Below are positions 25,435 to 35,239 of a stretch of DNA of 50,002 nucleotides, in pieces. Each line of letters opens with the position of its first letter. Positions within the stretch are counted from its first letter, which is position 1. The stretch spans positions 1 through 50,002 of the forward strand of contig BQXR01000012.1 of NCBI GenBank assembly GCA_033238645.1. Direction: 5' to 3'. This DNA is from Thiomicrorhabdus sp033238645. GTDB lineage: Bacteria > Pseudomonadota > Gammaproteobacteria > Thiomicrospirales > Thiomicrospiraceae. Both the position numbers and the translations under genes were made by a program. The notes under the pieces are model-generated. The model was not told the origin of the DNA, searched no databases, and saw only the letters and a program-made list of their open reading frames with translations.

Positions 25435-25869
25435 ATGTTCTGCTTATTTCGTAATTCACAAATTGAACCTCGCTTAAATCGCTATGTTGTACTGTTAAGC
25501 ATGTTAGGTGTCATTGGTTGGCTCTACTTTAGCTTTATAGAAAAGTCCTTAGCCAGCAAACTTTTTGAAGGCCAAGCCCTGTTAGTTGATTTGGTTTTTG
25601 GCCTACCTTTGGTATTAATGCTGGCTGTTGTGGTCTACGCCACTATTTACTGGGCATGCAAATTGATCATTATGTTTTTACTGCCAAACGCCATTATCCT
25701 TAAATCGGCAGAGAGCCTGCAACTTGAAGATGAGTTAAACGACGAGGAAATAAAGACGCTTGAGGAAACTCATGGTGAAGACTACTGGAAGCAATCTAAT
25801 CATGATCAAGCCGGTCCAGCAGATCAAGCAAATAAGGACTCTTCAAAAGAGTCTAAGCCTCGTGAATAA
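25435..25869 (+). CDS. Small two-helix membrane protein, family not recognised
   Basis: 144 residues. Two hydrophobic helices (about 17-34 and 50-85, the second long enough for a hairpin) and an acidic C-terminal tail ending in Asn/Asp/Lys-rich low complexity. AGGAG at 25421-25425 lies nine bases before the ATG at 25435; an ATG at 25428 is out of frame and very short. Between nudF and the MATE gene in the same direction (14 bp before the latter), so it is likely part of that transcript. No function assigned. Confidence 0.65.
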   Translation: MFCLFRNSQIEPRLNRYVVLLSMLGVIGWLYFSFIEKSLASKLFEGQALLVDLVFGLPLVLMLAVVVYATIYWACKLIIMFLLPNAIILKSAESLQLEDELNDEEIKTLEETHGEDYWKQSNHDQAGPADQANKDSSKESKPRE

Positions 25870-25883
25870 ACTAATCTAACCCT

Positions 25884-27248
25884 ATGAATAAACAAAGTAT
25901 TTCTGCATTAACAACTGAATCTTCCATACTGTTACGACTTGCACTGCCCATTTTATTTGCTCAGCTAGCCCTAACAGGTTTAGGCGTAGTTGATACTCTA
26001 ATGTCTGGTTGGGTAGGTACTGATGATCTAGCAGCCATAGGATTAGGCTCAAGCATGATGCTGCCCATCTTCATGATCTCTACGGGTATTCTTCTGGTTA
26101 TCACCCCACTAGTTGCAAAGGCAAAAGGGCAGTCTAAGCCTAAGCGAATTACCCGGTTTTTAAATCAAGGCCTTTGGCTAGCAGTGCCTTTAGGCTTTTT
26201 AAGCCTAATTGCTATGATGAATCTACAGTGGGTATTAGATCTACTCAGCCTTAATACAGATGTCTATCAACTGACTAATGACTATCTTTTCTATATTGCC
26301 TTTGGCATGCCTGCCATAGCACTTTATCAAGCCTTACGTTTTTTTTGGGAAGGCTTGGGTACTACGCTGCCAACTATGTGGATCAGTTTTATTGCGCTAC
26401 TGCTTAATATTCCTCTCAATGCTCTATTTATTTATGGCTACGGGCCCATTGAAGGAATGGGCGCTGCTGGTTGCGGCGTGGCTAGTAGCTTGGTCATGTG
26501 GGCAATGTTCTTTATTGGCTTAATCTATGTGATGAAGTCGAGCTTAACTAAACCTTTTTTAGTGCTTTCTAAAGCACTGCGTCCTAAATGGCAGTACGGC
26601 CTTAGACCAATTCTAAGCCTGGGTATTCCCAATACATTGGCACTCCTTTTTGAAGTCAGTCTCTTTAGTATGATTGCACTATTTGTTGCACCACTTGGCT
26701 CTGTTGTATTGGCAGGCCATCAGGTGGCAATAAACTTTACCTCTTTGGCCTTTATGGTTCCGTTAAGTATTGCCATGGCGCTTACCGTAAGAGTTGGTTT
26801 AGGTTATGGAGAGAAAAGTATTCAGCAGATACGGCTGAGTCTAGTGGCGGGCTTTATGTTTGCACTTCTAGCAGGGGGGGGGCTTGCACTACTAAGCTAC
26901 TTCCTGAGAATAGATATTGTCAGCTTATACTCTGACGATAACTCTGTTATAACCATAGCAGCCTCTTTACTGGTATTTGCCGCGATCTATCAAGTATTTG
27001 ATGCCATTCAAGTAACTGCTGCAGGTGCGCTAAGAGGCTTTCATGACACTAAAGTGACAATGGTCGTGACCTTTATTAGCTACTGGGGCATAGGGCTAGG
27101 TTTGGGCTATATTTTTGCATTCACCGATCTATTTCTGCCCGCAATGGGGGTTCAAGGCTTCTGGCTTGGAATTGTTCTAGGTCTAACACTGGCGGCTATC
27201 TTATTGAGTATTCGTTTAAAAAGGATTTATGATGGCGTTTTCAGATAG
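25884..27248 (+). CDS. MATE family efflux transporter (NorM type)
   Basis: 454 residues, twelve predicted transmembrane helices in two similar halves. Each half begins with the typical MATE lead (LRLALPILFAQLALTGLGVVDTLM near 16 and LSLGIPNTLALLFEVSLF near 245, given here as landmarks). MATE proteins export cationic drugs and metabolites with Na+ or H+. A nine-G run at 26874-26882 encodes part of a glycine-rich helix. It overlaps the next gene by 20 bp. Confidence 0.9.
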   Translation: MNKQSISALTTESSILLRLALPILFAQLALTGLGVVDTLMSGWVGTDDLAAIGLGSSMMLPIFMISTGILLVITPLVAKAKGQSKPKRITRFLNQGLWLAVPLGFLSLIAMMNLQWVLDLLSLNTDVYQLTNDYLFYIAFGMPAIALYQALRFFWEGLGTTLPTMWISFIALLLNIPLNALFIYGYGPIEGMGAAGCGVASSLVMWAMFFIGLIYVMKSSLTKPFLVLSKALRPKWQYGLRPILSLGIPNTLALLFEVSLFSMIALFVAPLGSVVLAGHQVAINFTSLAFMVPLSIAMALTVRVGLGYGEKSIQQIRLSLVAGFMFALLAGGGLALLSYFLRIDIVSLYSDDNSVITIAASLLVFAAIYQVFDAIQVTAAGALRGFHDTKVTMVVTFISYWGIGLGLGYIFAFTDLFLPAMGVQGFWLGIVLGLTLAAILLSIRLKRIYDGVFR

Positions 27249-27642
27249 CCTTAATGGTGATGAGTTATGTCTATGTGGTTCTGGAAAGTATTATCAAAGT
27301 TGTTGTGAACCATTTCATAAGTGCAGTGAATATCCTGAAACGGCAGAGCAGCTCATGCGATCTCGTTATGTCGCTTTTGCCAAAAAGTTAAAAGCTTATT
27401 TATTAAAAACATGGCATTCAACAACTCAGCCTGAAACCTTAGTATTTGAAAGCAATTTAACTTGGTATAAGCTGGTCATTAATAGCAAAAAGAGAGGGCG
27501 TAAAAAAGACAAAGAGGGCTGGGTAACATTTACGGCTTACTACAGTGCTAATCTAGAGGCCTGCGACTTTAAAGAGAAGAGTTATTTTGTAAGAGATGAA
27601 GATCATCACTGGTGTTATGTGGACGGGGATATAAAATCATAA
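27229..27642 (+). CDS. YchJ-like SEC-C motif protein
   Basis: 137 residues. Starts with a SEC-C zinc motif (CLCGSGKYYQSCC), then LMRSRYVAFAKKLKAYLLKTWH and the NTF2-like core of the YchJ family (UPF0225), ending WCYVDGDIKS. E. coli YchJ has a second SEC-C motif at the C-terminus, which is missing here. Function is unknown; SEC-C motifs bind zinc and often ribosomes or SecB. The start lies inside the MATE gene; ATG at 27229 or 27232. Confidence 0.8.
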   Translation: MMAFSDSLNGDELCLCGSGKYYQSCCEPFHKCSEYPETAEQLMRSRYVAFAKKLKAYLLKTWHSTTQPETLVFESNLTWYKLVINSKKRGRKKDKEGWVTFTAYYSANLEACDFKEKSYFVRDEDHHWCYVDGDIKS

Positions 27643-27706
27643 TTTAGTAAAATAGAGAGGGAGGTGAATATTGGACCAAAGGCCCAATATCGAGGTGATT
27701 TTAGTC

Positions 27707-27844
27707 TTATAAACCTCTTTTTTCATCGTTATTTTTAAAGAATCGATGTACCCACCACATTGCCAAACCGACGATAACAACTGCTATAACGACAAAACCT
27801 ACAGTAAATAATAGTGCAGAACCAACCTCTTCCATATCAGGCAT
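27707..27844 (-). CDS. 45-residue single-pass membrane protein
   Basis: Short gene on the strand opposite its neighbours: an acidic start MPDMEEVG, one strong hydrophobic helix (about residues 9-30) and a basic tail HRFFKNNDEKRGL, giving a plausible N-out/C-in single-pass protein. A GGAGAGATAAAG Shine-Dalgarno sits just before the ATG at 27844. Size and shape recall DUF3149-type small membrane proteins, but I cannot confirm. It lies between the YchJ-like and SPOR genes. Confidence 0.6.
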   Translation of the reverse strand: MPDMEEVGSALLFTVGFVVIAVVIVGLAMWWVHRFFKNNDEKRGL

Positions 27845-27939
27845 ACTTTATCTCTCCAATGTTCAATCTTTCAGTATCTTTTTAGTTTAAAGCATTTTAC
27901 AATAAAAACTAATTTTAGCTTGGGGTTTGTTCATCAATT

Positions 27940-29181
27940 ATGTCACTTACTATCTCAGAACTTGAATCAGAAAGAGCTAAAATTCTGGATGAAATAGAAA
28001 ATCGTGCTCAAACATTTTCAACAACGGATTCGACGCCTGCGGAAAATTCCTCTTTAAAAGACTGGTTAAATGCAGCTGAAGAAGTTATGCCGGAACAAAA
28101 AACTGGAAAGAAAAAGAATATGAGAAAACAAGCAAACAGCAAATCTAACTATTCGTCACAAATCATGAAAGCACCCAAAAACAGTGCCTCATTTTTTGGA
28201 GTGATTATTATGCTATCACTTCTTTTAACGCTTATTGGGGTTCTCTATATCGCCTACACCAGTATCCACAAAGAGCTTCAAAGCGTGCTAGAAACCAATC
28301 AACAGACGGTAGAGAAAATGGTTCTTATCCAAACAGATATGGTGTCACTACAGAAGTCTGTTGCAACAGGTGGTAAAGCAGATCTATTTATCTCACTTGA
28401 AGACAAGGTATTTGCTTTAGAATCACAAATTAATAGTTTACAAGAGCAGCTTAGCCAAGCGGCCATAGCACCAAAAATTACGCCGCAAGCTGGTAATAGT
28501 TCGGCTATGAATACGGAGCAAGACTCAGATAGCAGCCCAGTAATAAATACTTCTCAGGATCGCATGATTACCGAGTCAGTTTTGGATCAAAAGCTTAAAA
28601 CTTATACCTCTCAGCTAGAAGAGAGGATTGATAAAAAATTAGAAACCATTTTAAACATGCTGTCACAAAATAGTAAAAAGTTTGATCCTGCAGAAGCCAT
28701 CATGAAAGTGGTACCTAAGGTGATCTCTAAACTAGAGCGTCCAAACTCGGAAATCTCTGCACTTAAAATCGCTGAACCTGTTATTAATGAAACCATAATG
28801 CCCATTATTGACCAGCCGTTAGTCCGATTAGTTGATAGCGTTAAAGCACCTACAGCACCTGTAGTTTCACAAGTAGCAGCTCCTATTGATTACTATACTG
28901 CAGATGTAAAGTGGTTGAAAAATGAGCCTGGTTTTCACTTTACACTTCAGTTAGCGAGCATGCCTGATCAAAACTCACTACAAGTAATAGTCGAGAAGAA
29001 AAAGTTAGAAGACGTTCATATCGTTGCACAAACAAGAAAAGGTGTTACAAATTATGTCTTGGTTACGGGCTCTTTTAAAACAAGAAAAGAGGCTGATAAG
29101 CTTGCACGTCAAATCAAGGCTGAAACAAACATCTCAGCTTGGGTACGTAAAATTAAAGACATTACTGCTCGCATTCAATAA
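27940..29181 (+). CDS. SPOR-domain inner membrane protein
   Basis: 413 residues. A cytoplasmic N-terminus of about 85 residues, one transmembrane helix (about 86-108, FFGVIIMLSLLLTLIG), a coiled-coil periplasmic region (about 110-250), and a C-terminal SPOR domain (about 330-405, FHFTLQLASMPDQNSLQVIV). SPOR domains bind glycan strands stripped of stem peptides at the division septum, so a DamX/FtsN-like accessory role in division or wall remodelling is likely (inference). Confidence 0.8.
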   Translation: MSLTISELESERAKILDEIENRAQTFSTTDSTPAENSSLKDWLNAAEEVMPEQKTGKKKNMRKQANSKSNYSSQIMKAPKNSASFFGVIIMLSLLLTLIGVLYIAYTSIHKELQSVLETNQQTVEKMVLIQTDMVSLQKSVATGGKADLFISLEDKVFALESQINSLQEQLSQAAIAPKITPQAGNSSAMNTEQDSDSSPVINTSQDRMITESVLDQKLKTYTSQLEERIDKKLETILNMLSQNSKKFDPAEAIMKVVPKVISKLERPNSEISALKIAEPVINETIMPIIDQPLVRLVDSVKAPTAPVVSQVAAPIDYYTADVKWLKNEPGFHFTLQLASMPDQNSLQVIVEKKKLEDVHIVAQTRKGVTNYVLVTGSFKTRKEADKLARQIKAETNISAWVRKIKDITARIQ

Positions 29182-29523
29182 AAGCACAAACCACTCACTC
29201 AGGGCTACGCCTCTTGTAGCTCTCATCATCTAATAAGTAAACACTAGACTCTAAGCAATCACTTTAGGGTATCTAACTGACCCCTCGAGATATATCACTT
29301 ACCCTAGCTTAATAAAATGCTATAGCAACCCTTACTGCACTGTTTATTACCGAGCATAGAATTAAATAACAATAGATAGAATAACAGTGAATATAAGCCG
29401 AAAAATCAAATGAAGAGATAACAATAAGATGATATTTCCTGCTGAGAGAATTTATACCTACAGCAATAGGGAAGGGGGATAAAAGCAGAGGAGGCAGAGA
29501 GAAGCTTCTGCCAAATGGAAATA
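29182..29523. other. Convergent intergenic region
   Basis: 342 bp between the plus-strand SPOR gene and the minus-strand sensor kinase. It holds a small hairpin (GCTAC 29204-29208 / GTAGC 29216-29220) without a T-run and an exact E. coli-type KOPS octamer GGGAAGGG at 29469-29476 on the plus strand, pointing toward dif. No gene seen. Confidence 0.5.
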
Positions 29524-31083
29524 CTATATTTCGGTAGAAATTGGTAACTCTACAATAAAGCGTACCCCTTCAATTGCATTTCTATTATGGAAGTTCTCTG
29601 CGTAAACTCGACCGTGATGGTAATCGACGATCAACTTAACAATATATAAGCCCAAGCCAAGGTGAGCTTGCTCATCCTGATTTAAACTCCGTATAGAGGT
29701 CATACCATCAAAAATCTGCTCTTCATGCCCTAAGGGGAGTGGCAGGCCAGAATTTTCAACTATAATCTTCACCATTTTATCTGATTGGCTGCTTCGTATT
29801 GAAATTGGCAGAAGATCATCAGAGAAATCTACCGCATTGCTGAGTAGCTTATCCATCAACTGTTCGAGCATAAATCCATCGCCCTTAACCATAATATCTT
29901 CAGAAATCTCCCCCACATAGCTCAGCGCCCAGTTGGGGTGAAGGTCAATATTATTCTGCATATAGTGGTTAAGCATTAAACCAATCGGAAACAGCTCAGG
30001 TTGCTGGCTTTTTAAACTATCTTCAATACTGGTCGCTTCTGATAGCGAAGCGATGATCTGCTTCAACTGTGCGGCCGCATGCTGCGCATAACCTAATTGA
30101 GTGTGCTGTGTCTCTTTTTCTAATAAGGTGAGCGCCATAGACAGACGATTAAGTGGATTATGAAGTTCATGCCTTAAGGTTTTAGGCAGTTGTTTTAGAT
30201 AACGCTCGTAAGCACCTAGCTGCTTCAACATCTCATGAATGTGGTGCCTAAGATCAGAGAGTTCATCCTGGTAAAACAGGCTAGTGGTATCAGGGAAGTC
30301 AAGATCAGTTAAACGCCCTTTTAGATTAAATGTTTTTTTAACATCATTATCTAGGCGCATGATTCTATTAGATATTGAGGCTGTATGAATAATTGCACCA
30401 ATAATAACAATCAAAAATATTGCAGCCCCAATTCCTATTAAGCGATAGAAGTAATTCAAGCTTTCACTGAATAATGTTTCCATACGTTCTTCTAATACAA
30501 TCGTACCAATAATCGTATTTTTAAGCATAAGTGGCGTTGCAGACATTAAAGAGATGGGTTGCTGATGAGCATCCATTCGATACTGTTGAATGGTATGACC
30601 TAAAAGAGACTGCTTAATCAGGTTTACTTCTGGGTTCTTGCTTTGCGGATAAGGGAAGGGCAGAGAGTAGGGAATAAAGGTTGCCAAGGTTTTAATGAGT
30701 GTTGTACCAACAGAAGCAAACAGATCTAGTTTCTTAGAAGGAGCCTCGTCTGGCAGCTGACCAACAACATAGGTTGTTTGCCCATATTCATTGACCACCC
30801 AAAGAACAGAGCTCGATAAGTTAAGATGTGAAAGGCGTGTTGGTGTACCCGTCTGAATCTGTAAAGCCCACAAATCTGTCCGATTTTCTAAAATCAGTGC
30901 TAAGTTTTGAACGGTTTGCTCTTGAACAATGGCCTGATTATTTAGCATAATCCTGTGCAGGTCAACAGCAAAACGATAAGCCAAGAATGGAAGGATGGTA
31001 AGAAGTAGAAGTAAAACAAAAAACCGTGTTCTAATTGAAAGCCGAATACCAGCTGATTCTTGATTAATCATACCTAAATTCAA
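29524..31083 (-). CDS. Sensor histidine kinase, PdsS-like
   Basis: 519 residues. Two transmembrane helices (about 20-40 and 220-240) bound a periplasmic sensing domain; a HAMP-like linker follows. The H-box LRHELHNPLNRLSM (about residue 305) and a HATPase domain with IVENSGLPLP, GLGLYIVKLIV complete the kinase, which is an inner membrane protein. The N-terminal TRFFVLLLLLTILPFLAYRF and the overall plan resemble kinases of the proteobacterial dedicated sortase system (PdsS), but those are longer (about 700 residues) and no sortase gene is in the window. It is 53 bp downstream of its response regulator gene. Confidence 0.82.
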   Translation of the reverse strand: MNLGMINQESAGIRLSIRTRFFVLLLLLTILPFLAYRFAVDLHRIMLNNQAIVQEQTVQNLALILENRTDLWALQIQTGTPTRLSHLNLSSSVLWVVNEYGQTTYVVGQLPDEAPSKKLDLFASVGTTLIKTLATFIPYSLPFPYPQSKNPEVNLIKQSLLGHTIQQYRMDAHQQPISLMSATPLMLKNTIIGTIVLEERMETLFSESLNYFYRLIGIGAAIFLIVIIGAIIHTASISNRIMRLDNDVKKTFNLKGRLTDLDFPDTTSLFYQDELSDLRHHIHEMLKQLGAYERYLKQLPKTLRHELHNPLNRLSMALTLLEKETQHTQLGYAQHAAAQLKQIIASLSEATSIEDSLKSQQPELFPIGLMLNHYMQNNIDLHPNWALSYVGEISEDIMVKGDGFMLEQLMDKLLSNAVDFSDDLLPISIRSSQSDKMVKIIVENSGLPLPLGHEEQIFDGMTSIRSLNQDEQAHLGLGLYIVKLIVDYHHGRVYAENFHNRNAIEGVRFIVELPISTEI

Positions 31084-31136
31084 CCCTTTGATTGTGCTTG
31101 AAATCTAATGCCTAATTATAATAAGGCATTATAAAA

Positions 31137-31844
31137 TTACTTTCTTTCCTGCCAGCTATAACCTCGACCATATTCGTTATGAATATAATCAAATTCTGGC
31201 GTAATTTTCTTAAAAGCATTACGGATACGACAAATGTGAGTATTAATCGTATTTCGTTCAACAACCCCTTGCGTAGAGGACTGCAGAGCATCATAAGAAA
31301 TAACACTAGATTCACCCGCCACAGCAAACTGCTTTAACATTTCAAACTCTGTTGCGGTAAGGTCCAATACCTTTTCATGCCAGTAAGCTTTAAACTGGTC
31401 TGATGCCAGCTCTAGATTCTTAATACGCGATGTTTCATTATCTGCAGTTAAGTTGTGATTAACACCTGTAATACGTAATAAATTTTTAACCTTAACAATC
31501 AGAACATTTAAACTGATTGGTTTTGGCAAATAGTCGATTGCACCAAGGGCGTGACCCGTATAAATATCAAACTCTGACTGTCTTTCAGAGAGGAAAATAA
31601 TTGGGATCGGCTGATTATAGCCAAGAAGATGCTTGGCTAAATCAAAGCCCCCATCAATCTCTGATCCCAAAATAATATCTGAGATCACTAGATTAGGAAG
31701 TGATTCAGCAAAACTATCTTCGGCACTCTGCCTATTATCAAATGAGTCAACAACAAAGCCTTGTTGCTCTAAACTAGAGACAAGGCTTTCAAGCTGAATC
31801 GGATCATCTTCAATAACGGCAATGCGGAAATCGGTATTTTGCAT
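31137..31844 (-). CDS. Response regulator, PdsR-like (OmpR type)
   Basis: 235 residues. Receiver domain: acidic pair EDD near residues 12-14, phospho-acceptor Asp56 in ISDIILG, Lys108 in LPKP. C-terminal winged helix with LTATEFEML and INTHICRIRNAF, ending in a GRGYSW wing. The stretch EIDGGFDLAKHLL after the Asp is characteristic of PdsR of the dedicated sortase system. Paired with the downstream kinase. The ATG at 31844 is followed 36 bp upstream by the cupin stop, so the three genes may be one transcript. Confidence 0.88.
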   Translation of the reverse strand: MQNTDFRIAVIEDDPIQLESLVSSLEQQGFVVDSFDNRQSAEDSFAESLPNLVISDIILGSEIDGGFDLAKHLLGYNQPIPIIFLSERQSEFDIYTGHALGAIDYLPKPISLNVLIVKVKNLLRITGVNHNLTADNETSRIKNLELASDQFKAYWHEKVLDLTATEFEMLKQFAVAGESSVISYDALQSSTQGVVERNTINTHICRIRNAFKKITPEFDYIHNEYGRGYSWQERK

Positions 31845-31880
31845 GAGCTACTTCCCAATAGGAGTTAATTGATTAGCTAA

Positions 31881-32816
31881 TTAGCTGATATGTTGAAAAT
31901 CTAAAACCTGCATATTCATAATCAAACCTGCATCTTGAATAGGTAAGACGATAGCATCTTCACCTGACTCATTGTGATGAGAGTGCCACCAGCCTGGAGG
32001 CGTAACAAATGCTGATCCAGGTGTCCACATCGCCTTAATCGGATTAATGATATTGCCATCTGCATCTATATCTTTACCAATTAATGTGTAAGTGTTCTCT
32101 CCTGCTGCAACACAAAAGTCTAATGCAACAGAGTTATGTCTATGTGGTTTCTGCGTTACACCAGCAGGTAATACATTATAAAGTGCCCATAATGTATGTG
32201 TTAACGTCATTGTAATTGGAAAATTAGGGTTGGCAAGAAGGAAACCTGTACGGTTTCTACCTTCGGCAATTTTGCGAACATCTGCCAGCTCTTTAGCTAA
32301 AAACTCTTTTGTATAAAGAACAGGTTCAAAACGTTCTTCAGATGGCTGAACACCTAAAAAGTTCAGTAGTGGGGCATCGTGGACCCAGTAGATAGCAGTA
32401 TCAGTAGAAGCAGTGTGTAGTGCATCTGGCACAGATGGCAGAGTAAATAGATCACCTTCTTTCCACTCAATCGTACCGCTTTTCATCTGAGTACGGCCTT
32501 TACCTCGAATAACGTAAAATACTTGAGACGTTGCATTAGCATCCGTTTTAATGGTTTCGCCTTCACAAATGCGTAAGAAACTTGCCATTAAGTTAGGCGA
32601 AGTAGCAGGGTAGTTTGTCTCTAGTGAACTAGATAAATCAAATGGAATAACTCTAGTAGAGCCTTCCTTATGTAAGTTGCTAGGGTAGTCTATGACATCA
32701 ATTTTAGGCATAGGCGGATTGACAGCAGACATATACTCTTTAACTTGAGCCTGGCTTTGCCACTGTTGTTGAGATACTTCTTGTATCTGTTCAAAATTAT
32801 TACGTTTCATATTCAA
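31881..32816 (-). CDS. Bicupin, gentisate 1,2-dioxygenase-related
   Basis: 311 residues with two cupin barrels. The first (about 75-150) contains FYVIRGKGRTQM but few metal ligands; the second (about 210-300) has PHRHNSVALDF and PPGWWHSHHNES, giving the His set for one iron, as in gentisate or salicylate ring-cleaving dioxygenases. The exact aromatic substrate cannot be told and no other aromatic-degradation gene is nearby; it may instead be a sensor-type cupin linked to the two-component pair downstream. Confidence 0.7.
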   Translation of the reverse strand: MNMKRNNFEQIQEVSQQQWQSQAQVKEYMSAVNPPMPKIDVIDYPSNLHKEGSTRVIPFDLSSSLETNYPATSPNLMASFLRICEGETIKTDANATSQVFYVIRGKGRTQMKSGTIEWKEGDLFTLPSVPDALHTASTDTAIYWVHDAPLLNFLGVQPSEERFEPVLYTKEFLAKELADVRKIAEGRNRTGFLLANPNFPITMTLTHTLWALYNVLPAGVTQKPHRHNSVALDFCVAAGENTYTLIGKDIDADGNIINPIKAMWTPGSAFVTPPGWWHSHHNESGEDAIVLPIQDAGLIMNMQVLDFQHIS

Positions 32817-32893
32817 TAACCCTAGCTAGATTTAACTATATTCAATTTATTTATCACTGCATTATAAAAGTAATGATCCGCGTAAAGCAAATA

Positions 32894-34399
32894 CTATAAC
32901 TTATACTGATTCAGCTTCTTACGCTCACTAGATGAAGGGATATTAAGTGCTTCACGGTATTTGGCGATGGTTCTTCTCGCAACTGTAATCTCTTTTTCTT
33001 CAAGAAGTGCCATTAATTTATTGTCACTCAGCGGCTTTTTTTGGTCTTCATTATCAATTAAGCCTTTAATATGTGATTTAATCGCAATGGCCGATTGATC
33101 AGCGCTACCATACTGACTGACGCCCGTAGAGAAGAAGTATTTAAGCTCATAAGTCCCACGAGGTGTCTGCATATACTTTTGATTGGTTGCGCGAGAAATG
33201 GTCGATTCATGCAAATCAAGATACTCAGCAACCTCACGGAGTACTAAGGGTTGCATCGCTTGTTCACCTTCCTCAAAAAACTGGCTCTGCTTTTGCACGA
33301 TAAATCGTCCAACACGCAGTAAGGTTTCACCGCGGCTGTGAATACTTTTAATCAGTCCTTTAGCTTCAACCAACTGCTCCTTGATCTTCTTGGACTGTTC
33401 ACTATTATTCAGTGAACCAGCCAGATCAACATAGGTAGAGTTAACCGCTAAACGAGGGAATGCATTGGCATTTAACTCAACCAACCAGCCCGTCTTAGCT
33501 CGCCTAATTCTTAAGTCAGGCACAATAACCTCTGAATCAGTCGGTGAAAAAACTCTACCGGGTCTAGGATTAAGTGATTGGATTAATCGGACAACGTGTA
33601 CAAGTTCTTCATCATTAAGGCCATACATCTTCTTAATACGCTTGTGATCATGGAATGATAACCAGTCAAAATTATCCGTCACAAGTTGTAGAGCTGTTAC
33701 CACAAATGGGTTATTAGGTAGGCTGGTAAGTTGTAATTGCAGAGACTCTTGGACTGTTCGTGCAGCAACACCTGTTGGTTCAAACTGCTGAATAATCAAT
33801 AAAACTTCTTCTATCGATTCTAGAGAGTAATCACTCTCTTCATTTTCATTAATCGATTCAAGCAGAGCAGGGAGCTTAGATTCTACATAACCTTCATCAT
33901 TGATATCATCAATAATGTAAGAGGCTATAATTGATTGATCTTCATCCCAAGGATAGATATCAGACTGCCAATAGAGGTGGTCATGCAGTGATTTTTCGGC
34001 CGCTGTATAAGTTTCAGCACCCACATAATCATCTAATGATTGCGATGAGCTCGTAGGCGTAACATGGTCTGTATAAACCTCATCCCACTCACAATCAATC
34101 TGCATATCCTCAGAGATGGTTTCGTTTTCACTGATTTCAACAGGCTTTTCTTCTGCTTTAGCTTCAGCCGAATCACTGTCATCAGTATCAGTCTGCTTCG
34201 CTTCTAAATCAGTTGAAAGCTCCTCATCTTGAATAAGGTCATCTTCAACCTCTAGCATAAAGTTAACTTCAAGCGTCGCTTCAATAGTCTGTTGAACTTC
34301 TAAAGCAGAGTACTGCAATATCTTAATAGACTGCTGCAACTGAGGTGTTAACTTAAGTTGCTGGCCAATATTTAACTGTAAACCGGGCATCATCGCCAT
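32894..34399 (-). CDS. rpoN: RNA polymerase sigma-54 factor
   Basis: 501 residues. Region I is the Gln-rich start (LQLNIGQQLKLTPQLQQSI), region II an acidic stretch (about 55-110), then the core-binding region and the C-terminal HTH (LREVAEYLDLHESTISRATNQK) and RpoN box ARRTIAKYRE. It directs transcription from -24/-12 promoters with enhancer-binding ATPases. The usual neighbours lptB, hpf and ptsN are absent; here it follows a 99-residue unknown and precedes the cupin gene. Confidence 0.97.
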   Translation of the reverse strand: MAMMPGLQLNIGQQLKLTPQLQQSIKILQYSALEVQQTIEATLEVNFMLEVEDDLIQDEELSTDLEAKQTDTDDSDSAEAKAEEKPVEISENETISEDMQIDCEWDEVYTDHVTPTSSSQSLDDYVGAETYTAAEKSLHDHLYWQSDIYPWDEDQSIIASYIIDDINDEGYVESKLPALLESINENEESDYSLESIEEVLLIIQQFEPTGVAARTVQESLQLQLTSLPNNPFVVTALQLVTDNFDWLSFHDHKRIKKMYGLNDEELVHVVRLIQSLNPRPGRVFSPTDSEVIVPDLRIRRAKTGWLVELNANAFPRLAVNSTYVDLAGSLNNSEQSKKIKEQLVEAKGLIKSIHSRGETLLRVGRFIVQKQSQFFEEGEQAMQPLVLREVAEYLDLHESTISRATNQKYMQTPRGTYELKYFFSTGVSQYGSADQSAIAIKSHIKGLIDNEDQKKPLSDNKLMALLEEKEITVARRTIAKYREALNIPSSSERKKLNQYKL

Positions 34400-34740
34400 G
34401 GATAGGAAAACCTCTATTGTCGTGATGAACTTTCAAGTAATCTTGAGAGAAAGCAAAAGCTTATTTATGTAGATTATAATAATCTAAAACTATGCCAATA
34501 TCAGATAAATATTCAGCTAAAGCCCCCGTTTACAGGTATTTAACCCGTTTATTAAAGTAATGTTTGATCCAGAATTAGTCAACAGGATTAAAAAAGGTTA
34601 AAACAGCCAGTTGAAAATATAATGAGCAGGGGGGGTATTGTGAAGGAGTGGCAAATTTAAGCCTTAGAATAGACTTAGACATAGGCTATTAAGTCCTAAT
34701 GAGGACTTTGCAGAGACTATGAGACTATTGTAGTAGCTTG
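34400..34740. other. Intergenic region upstream of rpoN
   Basis: 341 bp. It carries AATGAGCAGGGGGGGTA at 34621-34637, whose near copy (with eight Gs) occurs in reverse orientation at about 48871-48887 on the other side of dif. No gene or convincing promoter seen. Confidence 0.5.
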
Positions 34741-35040
34741 TTATAAACCTTCCATCTGCGACATAGATCCTAATAGATACTGATCTTTAATATTATCTGG
34801 GATCTCAGAGGCCCAAGTCAAACCATCTTCATCAGCAATCACTTGCCATTCATCCATTGGAATCTCATGGTTTTCACTAGAGTCAGGATTGTAGACAGTA
34901 AAGTAAGTAAACTCACTTTCTTCTGGTTGTGTGATTTCCATCAAAAAAATGGCTGCGTCAATATATTCACCTTTAGTGACTTTATAAATACCTGTTTTAA
35001 AACCATTTTTTGTAGAATCTGAACTTGTAGAGTGACTCAT
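34741..35040 (-). CDS. Unrecognised 99-residue acidic protein
   Basis: Small soluble, acidic protein (GIYKVTKGEYIDAAIFLMEI, later WASEIPDNI), no signal peptide, membrane helix or Cys. No family recognised. It is the last chromosomal gene before the left prophage junction, 200 bp away, transcribed away from it. Confidence 0.55.
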   Translation of the reverse strand: MSHSTSSDSTKNGFKTGIYKVTKGEYIDAAIFLMEITQPEESEFTYFTVYNPDSSENHEIPMDEWQVIADEDGLTWASEIPDNIKDQYLLGSMSQMEGL

Positions 35041-35239
35041 GATATTTCCCTTAAGAGTGATTGATAAAAAAGCATCGTAACAATTTATGTATTATTTAAA
35101 AGATAATTTATATATATTTTCAAAATACAACAAACCGTAACGAATATAATAACGTTTGTAACATATTGTAATAAAAGAATAAAACAGTCTGTAGCACCCA
35201 TGGAATCAGCACCCCGCCTTAAATCTAGCCCCTATAATA

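Noticed and set aside
22061..30660. Exact E. coli KOPS octamers as proof of terminus polarity
   Set aside because: GGGAAGGG at 29469 and 30653 points to dif, but CCCTTCCC at 22061-22068 is the same octamer pointing away, so the exact octamer is not strictly polar here; only the longer G-runs are.
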